DNA from: Diploscapter coronatus
Taxonomy: Eukaryota; Nematoda; Chromadorea; Rhabditida; Rhabditidae
Reading direction: 5' to 3'
Assembly (NCBI GenBank): GCA_964036155.1
Contig: OZ038422.1
Span: 49,871,201-49,935,200 of the forward strand
DNA length: 64,000 bases
Shown piece by piece: positions 41,501 through 52,255 of the stretch. The position numbers and the translations under genes are program-made. The stretch's first letter is position 1, and each line of letters starts with the position of its first letter. A model generated the notes under the pieces. That model was not told the DNA's origin, did no database searches, and saw only the letters and a program-made list of their open reading frames with translations.

Positions 41501-42678
41501 TACAGAGGATACGAGAGTCTGATGGGCAGGTGGGTAGTAATTTTGGTAGCTTTTGGTATAAGTTACCAAAAATGGTGCCATTTTGGCAAATTTGGGAATT
41601 TCAGACATTGCTTCTGGGTGCATATCGAACATGATGGGGCTTCGGTCGTTACCAAAGAGGGCCAGACTATCGATTGCTACAGAGACAAGGAATTTCTTCA
41701 GTTCATGATTAAAATGCAGGTACGGAATTTAGGCATAATTTGGGTGGTAAAAGGCGTTGAATTAAAATTTTCTATATTAGAAAATTCATATTTAAATTAC
41801 AGTAATCTAATCTTGTGTAATATGACTAAAAGAAGATGAATTTTAATCATTACATTAAAAAGTGGCCTTTTTAGAAATAATGCCGTATTTATTCTAATAG
41901 AAGGGCATATCCTTATATTTTTCAACTACCTAATTTTTGAAAAAGTGAATTTTCCAACCTTTATAACTCGTCATCTGGCGATCGTAAGAGATTAGGGGCC
42001 AAAAGTAAACTTGCTTTAAACAACTCAACGAATGCATTAAAATACTTACCAAGATTATTTGAGTTGGATAATGCATAGTTCTGGCATTTGAGGAATGCCC
42101 TTCTATTAGAATAAATATGATAATGTTGCGTGATTTGAGTGAAATAAGTTTTATTGTTATTTTTCCTTCAGATCGTCAATGCAAACGTGACTGCGGCGAC
42201 ATTTTTGGGCAAGTTCACCTGGCATTATTCTGTGATCACGACCAATATGAATGCCATGTCTGATAGGAAGTTGCCCTGTCCTTCAGGTAATATAATTGAG
42301 GTTAAATTCTTTTAACCTACAGTTTTCTTGAAATTCAAATTGAACTCTGAAGTCAAAAAAGTGATTTCCAGCCCTGCTTTGCAATGAACCTTCGACCAAG
42401 CAGATCTTCATGCAATTCCCCGTCGATCGAAGTCCGATTATCAAGATGAGGAAGTTCCCCTTCACGCCAGAGGTGAGCAAGTTAAATGTTTGGAGAAAGA
42501 AGCAGAAATTTTTATCAGCTAAATAATTAGCATAATACCATAAATACAGTAATCCTTCATATATTTTCAGGAAGAGCTTGATGTGGATCATCAGTTCACA
42601 ACGTTCGAATTCTCTCGTCTTCCCGGCACCACGCTCTGCAAGAAAATGGAGTTCATTTTCAGCCTTTTCAAAAATTAA
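38533..42678 (+). CDS. mdt-17: Mediator complex subunit 17
   Basis: About 14 exons, roughly 640-680 residues. MED17 is the scaffold of the Mediator head, linking activators to RNA polymerase II. The N-terminus (GVNVALEPVQEWTIKEILFD) matches the family's opening (ISIESACEKQVHEVGLDG in man). Later blocks also match: HIARMARQIDW, GPWHTVAKNLHESL, ELMALRNVWRIRKTGHRIYG, VHWRRALRWAQQALVNRDVF, IIEYARKQTRLLDKMGR and the C-terminal CKKMEFIFSLF. Start ATG 38533 follows a likely trans-splice acceptor. AATAAA at 42770 ends the transcript. The introns at 41293-41440 and about 41530-41604 are full of TTTGGTA/TACCAAA motifs, and the 41720-42170 intron carries a MITE-like element. From memory C. elegans mdt-17 also follows prmt-1. 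Confidence 0.9.
41293..41604. repeat. TTTGGTA/TACCAAA-rich intron pair flanking one short mdt-17 exon
   Basis: The intron 41293-41440 has at least eight copies of a TTTGGTA-type word in both orientations (for example TTACCAAAT, TTTTGGTAG, ATACCAAAT, ATTGGTACCATTTGGTAAC). The next intron, about 41530-41604, has several more (TTTTGGTAG, TTTTGGTATA, TTACCAAAAATGG, TTTTGGCAAA). The exon between them lacks the word. Copies in opposite orientation can pair within and between the introns. Confidence 0.75.
41877..42124. mobile_element. 248-bp MITE-like element in an mdt-17 intron
   Basis: The left end 41877-41913 and right end 42091-42124 are inverted copies. The central block at 41886-41907 (TATTTATTCTAATAGAAGGG and two more bases) is identical in both, with mismatches only further out. 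There is no coding capacity. It fits a non-autonomous DNA transposon. Confidence 0.78.
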
Positions 42679-43932
42679 TCTCGATCTCGGCTATTTTCTG
42701 TATTTTACTAGTTTTGAACATATCATTTGTCTTTCACCCCACGCTAATTTAATTTCGTAATAAGTTATAAATAAACCGTTAAATTTGAAGGTTGCAAACA
42801 TTCAGAACAGGTTCTAATGGATTTCGAAGACCCCGAACACTATTTTCCAATTTTACATCACTTTTCGTCACTTTCACGCTATATTTCGCTATTTCCCTAT
42901 TTTGCACAAGATTGCGAAATCTTGGAATTCCTTTTTTTCCCAGCGGCCATATGTTGGATTTTCGCATCATTATGGTCAAAAATTTATCAAATTAGTCAGA
43001 TTCTTGAATGTTCCATTTTTTACGAGAATTTATCTGATAAAATGCTAATCGTTGTGCAATTTAACTCTTATATATAACTTCGTATTTTACTCATTATTTT
43101 CACTTTCATTCATCGCGCGGGAAAAGAATTATTCTTTTTTTTTCTTATTTCCCGTTCCTTTTCAAAGTCTCAATCGCACCGATTCTTTTGCTTTCGCGCT
43201 TTTTGTTATTGGCAAACACGCGATTTTTTTCCGCATTTTTAGATTTTTAGAACCGGAAAGTTTTCGGCCGAAAAATTGATTTTTTTCGATCTCGCCCCGA
43301 ATTTTTAATTGACACTTCCAAGTGGCACTCTAATGGACAGAAAATTTTCTAATTCTTCGAATTTTTTTTGCCAAATTTTAGATTTTTCTGAAATATTGAG
43401 AAATTCTGCGTCTTTCTTGCGTCAGACGCAATTTGTTCTATTCCCTCTCCTTCCTCCCTTTCCTTCCCTCTTCCTCCCTCTCCCCTCTTTATCGATTTAT
43501 TTTTATTTTCCCCCTCCCTCTCTCCGACATCGTTTGGCAAACTTGAATCAAACCTCCGTGAAAGATTTTAAAGAATATCGATCTTTCCAAAGTCGATACT
43601 TTATCCAACATATCGATTTTCGTTTCCTGTTTTCTTCAAAAATCATGTGACTTTATCAGCAGCTGTTCCGAGTTGACAGACTTCTTATTTTTCGTCCGAC
43701 TAACCTCTTGAACTTATCGCGCTTATCTTATCTTTCGTCCATCGATTTTCACTTATTTATCATTTTATCAAATGGCAATTGCTGCCATTTGGTAGAAATA
43801 CTCATTTTAAAATAGTACCTTTTCCAGATCGGGTCGCGAATGATCTTACGAATATCGTGCTGAAGTCACGGGATCTACTCAAAATCTGAATTTTCAAAGA
43901 ATTATCAAAACCACGAAGAAGAAGAACTAAAA
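42679..43932. other. Gap between mdt-17 and the GTPBP1/2-like gene
   Basis: 1.25 kb without a supported gene. AATAAA at 42770-42775 belongs to mdt-17. A pyrimidine-rich tract (CTCC/CCCTTTCC) lies at about 43438-43520. A TTCCAG at about 43823-43828 precedes the next ATG by about 105 bp and could be a splice acceptor for a leader or 5' exon. Confidence 0.45.
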
Positions 43933-46900
43933 ATGGACTTCATGATATCGCACTTTTGCGACGAAAACAACGCAGCCCCACTCTATAGTACCGGCAGGTA
44001 AAATTCCAAGTTTTTCACCTTTTCAAAAAGTTCTTTCTTAAATTCACACCTCAAAAAATTAAAATATCACAATCCAAAATTTTCAGAGCCGATGCGTTCC
44101 CAATGCAAAAAGTCGGGTCCGACTTCGATCAGGGTGCAAAGTACCTCCCCGCCGAAAACGACCTCGGCAATATCGAGTACAAAGTGAGTTAATCATTCTA
44201 GTTAACCCAATTAATTGATTTAATTACCCACTTATTCAACTTAATTACCCCCAATTAAGGCCCGACTCACCAACACCAATCCGGCTCGATTGCAACATCT
44301 CATCACTCAAATGAAATGGCGTCTGCGAGAGGGACAGGGAGAGGCAATTTACGAGGTACTTAAATATTTACTTATTTTAACTAGCTGGTTAATTATTCTA
44401 ATTAGCTGGGCGTGGAGGACGATGGAGCGCTGACGGGCCTGACCGATAGCGATCTGGAAATGTCGCTGGCGACTTTGCAGACCATGGCTAAATCCTTGAA
44501 CGCGAGTTTAACAATCGTAAGACTTAATCACCCAAACCAATTTGATTTAATTGCCTTAATTAAGCTGGCCGAGAGAGAAGTCAGCCCGAAGGGAGCCAGC
44601 CAACGACGGACCGTCGCAGAGGTGCTCGTCCGCAAGGTTCCCGAGAGTCAGCAGTTCATCGAGTTGAGGTGACTACCTAGTCAATTATCTCCTAACTAGT
44701 GTTTAATTACTTCTCCTAATTAGTGTTTAATTAGCTGAGTTAATTACAGGTTGGCCGTGCTTGGCGGATGCAACGTGGGAAAGTCCACTCTTTGCGGAGT
44801 GATGACGCAGGGCTGCTTGGATGACGGCAACGGCAAGACAAGGCTCAATCTGTTCAGGTAACTAAGTGGTTAATTACCCAAACGAAATCGATGATTATGG
44901 TGATTAAATATTTAATTGAGGGTAATTAATTTTAGGTTTCCCCACGAAGTGCGCACGGGCAAAACCAGTTCGGTCTGTCTGGATGTCATTGGGTTCGATA
45001 GCCGGGGAAAGGTTGGCATTTTTAAAGATAAAAATGGCTAAGCTATACTGAAAAACTGAATTAAATTCGCCTAAAACTTCGTCTTTTATGGTTATTCTTT
45101 TATTTTACCTCACAAAATGTCAAGTTAAAGAACAAAACAACAAATTAAATCATTTTTTCAGCTTGTCAACTACGCGGATAACACGCTGGAGGAGGTGGTT
45201 GAGAAGTCGACGAAGCTCGTGACTTTGATCGACTTGGCGGGCGATGCCAAGTACTTGAAGACCACCATCCATGGACTGTCCGCTTACAGACCACACTTCT
45301 CGTGCTTGTTGATTTCCGCTGAGACTGGTAAGCTATTGGATTTTTCTCTGTATTCACTACGTGAATTACTCCCCATTTTACGGTATAAACAACGGGCGAG
45401 AAAAGAAAGAAAGCGAAAAAATAGCGCGCGAAATGAAGAGGCGCAGATTTTCCTTTTTCCCTCTTTAACGAGGGAGCAACCGTAATCGTCGCTATATCAA
45501 TAGATCAATTACTGATTTATAATGAATGTTATGACGAATTTTATAATGAATTTCATTACGAACTTTATGACTAATTTCATCTCTTTCGTTGGCAATGAGA
45601 CACAGAAAAAGTGGAAGAGGAGCCATGTAACGTAGTGATATTCTGAAAAAAAACGTTTCATGTGATCTGATGATGAAACAAAATATGATAAAAAAAAATA
45701 CTTGACTCTTCTAAAGAAATGTTTGTTTTATTTTATAGCCTGAAAAATGTTATGAAATCTAATAATACAAATAAAAAAGTGCCTAAGCTTCTCAGAGAAC
45801 TTTTACGTCTTGAAAAAGGCTAATGACCATTTTGAAAAGATAATGAAGAAAACTGAATTTTCGAGAAATAAATTTTTATCTTTGATTTTAGGAACGACCG
45901 CAGTGACTCGAGAGCATCTGGGCCTCCTCGCCGCATTGAACATCCCGTTCTTTGTGGTCATCACCAAGAAAGACCTGGTTGATAAGACTCAGCTGGAATT
46001 GTATGGATTATTTTATAATCATTATGAATTTTATTTTCTCAATTTGAATTTTCAGGGTCTATGAGAACGTTAGGAAGTTGCTCGCCAGAGCCGGCATGAA
46101 TATGTCGACCAAAAAGATCAAGAACAAGCGTGATGCTATCAAGTGAGAATTTTTAAAATTTTATTACTACCTTACAGTAAAATAATGTGTGAGCGGTCAC
46201 TGCGCACAAAAGTTATACACTACTCACGAAATATCATAATCCAACAACAGTTAGCCAATTGATTCAATATAGCTAAATTTTAACTAATTTCTTGACGTAG
46301 TAGTATGTTTTTCATCTAAAATTCATTTCTTAACCATTTTCATTCTACCATTCAGTTATAAATAGTGAAGTCGACTACCAAGGGTTTTGAGAGAAAATGT
46401 AGTCTAAGAGGGTTAGGCGACGTTAAGGCATGATAAGGATAAGGCATAAGACCAAAACTAGAAAGAGGGTGAGGGCTGGAAAAGGATAGACAAAAGCTCA
46501 TTCGCTTGATCTACAAATATCGTCTATAGGTCGTTCGTGATGTGATTCATTTTGTCAAATTTTGTTAAATTTATAAATACAATCGATATTTAGAATGAGT
46601 ATCATTAAACTATTATTATTTTTGTGCACAGTGACATACACCCAAGTAGTTTAGGAAATGTATTTTCTAAAAAAAATAATATATATATATATATGCATAT
46701 ATTTTAGTGCGGCCCGCGTTCTTTCCGAGTCCGGAATCATCCCAGTTCTGTCCTTGTCTTCAGTGAGCGGCGAGGGAATGCGCCCATTCAGGTATCATCT
46801 ATTACTATTATTTTTTCTTTTTTTTTAATCTGAGGCTAACTTTCGAAATCAGAGTTACCATACATTTTGATTCGAGGGAAAAGAAAGCTAATATAATTTG

Positions 46901-48161
46901 CAGATGCTTCCTCAACGTGCTTTCCACTGCGGGTACATCCGATACAAGGCTGCAGTTGGCTGACAACGAGCCCCTATTCACGGTTGAGGAGATCTTTACC
47001 GTTCCACATGTAAGAATTAAGAATTGTTAAATTCGTTTTATGGATTTAATTTTCATATTTTCAGGTCGGCATCGTCGTGTGCGGTCTGCTATCGGAAGGA
47101 CGTCTCCACGAGGGCCAGACCACTTTGATCGGACCTTTCAAGGACTCGTCCTATCATAAGGTAAATTCTATGTGTTAACACATTCAGCTCAAAAATTCGC
47201 ATATTTGTTCGATAAATTTCGGTTTAAAAAAGTCAAATACCATTTTTAGAAGTTAAGCATTAAATTGAAGGCTGAATTCGAAGTTTCAGGCAATCATAAC
47301 CTCGATCCGCCGATCACGACAACCTGTGCGCTCTCTTTGCGCTGGCGAAGCGGCGTCCGTCGCCATTCGGATTCTGAATCCCGACGACGTGCCGCTGACG
47401 TTCAGAAGGGGACTCGTCATGCTCGCCGAGAACACCACGCCCACTTGCTGCACCAGGTTAGGGATTCTTTTATATTTTAATTTTAGTTTATATATTATTT
47501 TGAATTTAGTTCTTTATGAAATACTTCTTTTAGAGAATATATTTAGAAAAATAATTTATGTTTAAATTTATCTTAATTTTTATTCAAAGATTTTTCTAAA
47601 GATAAAAAATAATTTAAATTTTCAGATTCACCGCCAACCTCTTCCTGCTGTCCCATTGCGTCAAGCATCTGTGTATAGGATTCATGGGAACAGGTAGAAT
47701 TACTGCAACTTAAACTATGCTAATTTTCTCCAATTAATTCTAAAAATATACTAACTATCCCATTTAATAGTGTTTTAAATTATGCTAATTTCAACAAATT
47801 ACAGTATATATCGGATCTATCCGGCAAACCGTTCGAGTGGTGGCGATCGACAACGCTGAGCAAGCAGTGGAACAATTGGTCTGGGCCACAGTCACTATGG
47901 GTAAGATTTTTTTAAAAGCTATTTTCGTGAAATTCTTGATCTCTTTACTTGACTTTTTCTAGTAAAATTAGATCTCTAATTTGTGACTAATATCATTTCA
48001 TTAAAACTAAATCTTTCTTTTTTTTTTTTTTTTTTAAATGATCTTTTTCAGAATTCCTCACTCATCCAGAGTTCATTCGCGAAGGCACCCCGCTGATTTT
48101 CCGCCAGGGCAAAACCAAAGGAATGGGCGAAGTCGTGGAGATCCTACCCCAATGCCAATAA
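43933..48161 (+). CDS. GTPBP1/GTPBP2-type translational GTPase
   Basis: About 14 exons, roughly 560-580 residues. GTPBP1 and GTPBP2 are eEF1A-like GTPases linked to rescue of stalled ribosomes and mRNA turnover. The family's own N-terminal block is clear: HLITQMKWRLREGQGEAIYE then LGVEDDGALTGL. The G domain has the P-loop LGGCNVGKSTLCG, the G3 motif LIDLAG and a G4-like TKKD. G3 continues as DAKYLKTT, so the position that is His in most members is Asp. Domain 2 features follow (EEIFTVPHVGIVVCGLLSEG, AGEAASVAIRI) and then domain 3 (VYIGSIRQTVRV, EFLTHPEFIREGTPLIFRQG, TKGMGEVVEI). It ends QCQ at 48161, with AATAAA overlapping the stop. Several introns are rich in TTAATTA and one holds a MITE-like repeat. 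From memory C. elegans has a member called cgp-1, but I cannot prove orthology. Confidence 0.9.
46187..46643. mobile_element. 457-bp MITE-like element in the GTPase gene intron
   Basis: The ends at 46187-46212 and 46619-46643 are inverted copies sharing GTGT, then GTCACTG, a C/T change, and GCACAAAA. The centre is non-coding. It lies in the intron between about 46144 and 46708. A target duplication was not resolved. Confidence 0.65.
46679..46694. repeat. (AT)n microsatellite
   Basis: Short uninterrupted AT run near the 3' end of the same intron. Confidence 0.9.
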
Positions 48162-48162
48162 A
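48157..48162 (+). terminator. Polyadenylation signal overlapping the GTPase stop codon
   Basis: AATAAA starts before the TAA stop and ends one base after it. A genomic run of about 23 A follows from 48187. If used, the 3' UTR would be only some 20-25 bp. Confidence 0.6.
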
Positions 48163-49630
48163 TCTGCTCCAACGCTAAAGTAATTCAAAAAAAAAAAAAA
48201 AAAAAAAAACTACGGTTTTGATTCTAGGGACGACGCGTAAACAATACTATAGGATTTATTATTTCTGGTAAAATATACGAGGTTTGACTCCTGAGGAGTA
48301 GCAAAATGTTGGCTGAATATTCTAATTTTTTAGGTAAACGAAAAGCAAAGTATCGCAATTTTCTAGATTTTCTATTGCGTCTGTCAATCCAAGTGTTATA
48401 GAAAAGGGTTATTAAGAAAATAGCTTTCTCCTTTTGCTAATTAGAATCTTCAGAACCTATAATTCTTCTTTTCTAAGGCCTCAATTTTACGATGATAGCA
48501 TTTTTGTACTTATGTTTGAAACATCGTGTATAGAGTTTGCTCTCTAGAATGATAGAATATTGATTAGTTTGAACAAAATAGGGAAGTTTTCTTGGAAATT
48601 CTCAGATAAAAAGGCAGCCTGGAAAGCCGTTACATCGTAATATATGAAATAGTCGGGAGAAATATTCTTTTCTACCTTATCCTAGGCCTATGCTATTTCG
48701 CATGCTACGATGTCACAAATTTTCCAAACTGCCCTTAAAATTTCGATTTTCGAAGGTTTTTTCCAAGAAATTACTGAAAATTGTAAATAATAACTCCATG
48801 AAATATACACTCAGAATTATTTGTAGTCCATTATATTCGACACCACCTTTTAACCGAACCCGAACCTCGCGCTTCTAATCAAATCTCAATGATCTTGCTT
48901 CTATTAATCAGGCGATTGAAAGTTGTCGAAGTTTTCCGACCTTCGAAATAACTTCAAGCAACTTTGTGAAAGTGCGGGGAAAGCTTCAACAATTTTCCAA
49001 TCAACTTTCGAACGTTTTTAGGGGAAATTTTATTCTCAAAATTCTGCCTTTAATTTCGTTTAGCTCTAGAGTGTTAATCGTCATTTTTTAGCATTACCTG
49101 GTGAGAAAACTAGAATTTCAATTCAATTTTTCTTGTAAAAAATATCTAACCTTCTGGCGGGGCCAACTTTTCAAAACCTGACTATTATTGTAGATTGAAA
49201 ATTCTGTGAAATATGGAAATTTCATTAGAATAACGAAGATAAAATGAAATTTTCATAATTTTTTTTAGTTTTGATTGATGCAATGTTTATGCTTTTCTTT
49301 GTGTTTTTTATCTTTGATTGATCATAATTTTCCCCACTTTTCTTCTGTGCCCTTTGTCACAGTGTTACGAGTAGGTTTGCGCTAATATTATTTCGAACTT
49401 AGACGATGACGATCAATAAAGATTTTCACAATAGTTTTTAGTTATGACAATTAATAATAAAACGATCTGATCACGATAAAGAAAATGCAAAAACAAAAAA
49501 AAACGTATTTATATAAGATTAGTTTGAAAGTTTATTGCTATCTAAGCCCTGCTACTTCAGATATGTTCGGAATCTGCATGAAGATGCAATCCGAATAGTC
49601 AATTCCTACAACTTAGATATCGATAAAAAA

Positions 49631-49649
49631 TAGTAGTAGTAGTAGTAGT
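49631..49649. repeat. (TAG)n trinucleotide repeat
   Basis: Six tandem TAG units in non-coding sequence. Confidence 0.9.
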
Positions 49650-49954
49650 GATGCGGTGAAGTCCAGCTAGATATCTTTTTTTCTCGTAGTGAATTTTGAC
49701 AAATATTGCAAAAATCTGCACAGTAGAAGGAGCATAAGTGACTTCCCACGGCTAATAGAAATTCACTAGCTTGAAATGTTGCGAAGATCAGCCTGAATGA
49801 CGTATCAAAAATTAGGCGAGATGCGGGGCAGGATTTTCAACAAATTCATATTTTATACGAAATTTCCATCATCATTTTTTATTCAGGAGATGACGAAAAC
49901 TCGATTTTTTAGAATTTAAATTTTATAAAGGATTTACCTGATTTAGTATTTTGG

Positions 49955-49974
49955 CACACACACACACACACACA
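49955..49974. repeat. (CA)n microsatellite
   Basis: About ten tandem CA units in non-coding sequence. Confidence 0.9.
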
Positions 49975-50976
49975 GTAGGCTAAATAGAGCTTATATCCAA
50001 AATTAGAATACCGACGTTCTTTCTTGGCTTCAAGATAATTCGAACATTAGTTTTTTTTTATTATCATAATAGCCTAATCAGAGTATGCATAGCTTTTCTA
50101 GGGAAAATTGTCAGACTCACAGCCACCAGAGTAGAATCGTCGTCAATATCCCAACTTTGCTAAATCATTCCTGATCGATATTGATTCATTATCACCTAGC
50201 TTTTTCCTGTATCTTCTATATACATCTATTTAGAAATCCGTATAACGTGGTTTATTTTTACTTCATGCATGTGCAGAAACTTTGTAACAAATGGGTTTTT
50301 ACTTATTCTTTTTGAGCTTCAAGTTAGTAGCAGATCCTGAAACTCCTAGTTAGAGCAAAAATAGTGTTCTATGTTGAGAGAGTCCAGACATGACCTCTTA
50401 TTTTCCCGTACTATTTCTCTAAATTTTTGGTTGTTTACGTGAAATGATTCGAAAAGTTGCATTGAAGGATTATCATCCTTCAGTGATACGGAAAGACAAG
50501 TGATAAGAGCAGCTGACTTAGAAGAAAATGATAAGATAAAGCTGAATTTAGCTGATAGCGAAAGGCCACTATCAGAAGATAAATGGGTTTTCATAAAACA
50601 AAGAATATCTTTGAATTTCATAAATACAGAAAATTGACCTTTGTACTTTCTTTCCCATCGAGTTCAGAATTTTTGTGATTGACGTCATAAAGATTCAGAA
50701 TCATGCTGCTTCAGTATAAGATTTAAATGGTTACTGTAGATCATAAAACTACGGAATGTTTTACAGTAAAAGATCACGATTTTCTAGCCATATTTCTGAA
50801 ATGGTCAAAAATTTTGGAAAACTCATCTGAACTTGGCGAACATTCTTAATTTTTCGGAATATGTTTTTCGATGTTTTCATTTTCTAGATTATTTCTTCTG
50901 ATTTAAATTTATTGCCTAGAGCTGCATCCTCATTCCTACAAAAACTCGAGCACAGTTGCTGACTTGCTAGAGATCG

Positions 50977-51367
50977 GATAAAAACAAGAGGACGCAGAGA
51001 AGCTATAAAATTTCTAGAGAGCATTGAACAAGATGGAGAAAAACGAAATAGTATATAGAAATTGGAGAGTTCAGACGGTAAGAAATGATAAAATCACGAA
51101 GATTCTTGAACAGCATGGCATATAGCCAGGAGTAGAGCGTGCTGGATTGCTTTTTCTCTAATTCGATTGTTTCCACCACTATTTCTTCAAAGTTCTAACT
51201 GCCTGACCGCTCCCATTCTCAATACTATTTCATTTTTCTCTGCTAACCTCGAAATCTATCATTTCATAGGAATTGTTCAATGCCTCCTTCCGGTTTCTAT
51301 CTCTACATCTTTGCATCCTCTGATTTTTCTGCGCTATTTTTAAAGCAGATAAAAACAAGAGGGCGCA
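50977..51367. repeat. Mixed inverted and direct repeats upstream of the myosin gene
   Basis: 51036-51067 and 51210-51240 are inverted copies (GAGAAAAA, C/T, GAAATAGTAT). GCATTGAACAA near 51021 is inverted again near 51273. A direct repeat GATAAAAACAAGAGG(A/G)CGCA lies at 50977 and 51348. This may be an old foldback element. Confidence 0.55.
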
Positions 51368-52255
51368 TAAAAGTGTAAGCTTCTTTTGAGTTCGAGCTCT
51401 GATGGCCTGAGGAAGTTTTTCCTCTCATTGTCGAAAACATTCAGGATTTGCAGGAAAAACGCAGGAAAAAATACCTTCTAAAGCACATTCTGCACTGATA
51501 TGTTAAAAATATCATCCTCAAAGATTAGCACAATTTAGCAATTCTAAACACAAATCTCCAGGAAAAAGTTGGTCTTCATCGTTTAAATAATGAAAGAGCA
51601 AATGTTCTAATAATACTGTACATTAGATATCATGATACATTTTAAAAACTCTAAAATTTTGCGCAGAAATCCCCTTAAATTCGGACTTATTTCATATTTC
51701 TGCCACGATATATCCGATTTATATGCCAGGCAATATTCCGAATTCCTTCTCTTTGCCTCTGGGCAAATTACAGCGTATTGCTTTAGCTGATGGCCCTGTG
51801 CACATTTCTGATCAAATCGTCGTTTTCTCTGCTCCCTCTCGACAATCTCTATTATCAGCGTTATATCTCATTCCTTGGAATTGCAAGACGAGTGGGCGGA
51901 GCGTCTTTTTCTCTTCCTCTCTCTCCATTTTTCTGCATCTTTAGTGCTCACTCTCTGATTGTTTCTTTGCAAAGGAGATCGAGAGCTTCAACCTCGCTTA
52001 CAGTGGTATATATCAAGAGATTGCTGCCAGATCACACCTTTTTATCTATTCAATCAAAGTTCTATATTTGTTGTTCTGGAACATTTATTTTTCTTGTACG
52101 AAACTTGCGAATCATATTTTGGAATCAAATTTTCTGAGCATGTTCCAAAATAGTATTCTAGAATAGGCTTTTCTTGGGAATGTTCCAGAGCCATATTCTA
52201 GAGTCGTATTTTTTTTCTAGAATACCATAAAATTTGACTAATTTTGCAGCGAGAG

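Larger units (their letters stand above)
48162..52255. promoter_or_regulatory. 4.1-kb region upstream of the muscle myosin gene
   Basis: No gene is supported. It contains an A-run (48187-48209), a TAG trinucleotide repeat (49631-49649), an AC repeat (49955-49974) and inverted/direct repeats between 50977 and 51367. A TTTTGCAG at 52242-52249 precedes the myosin ATG by six bases, so a leader is joined there by cis- or trans-splicing. Muscle control elements are expected in this stretch but I cannot point to one. Confidence 0.45.

Noticed and set aside
43309..43650. 113-codon plus-strand open frame
   Set aside because: Its centre is a pyrimidine-rich low-complexity tract giving Pro/Leu/Ser/Phe; no motif.
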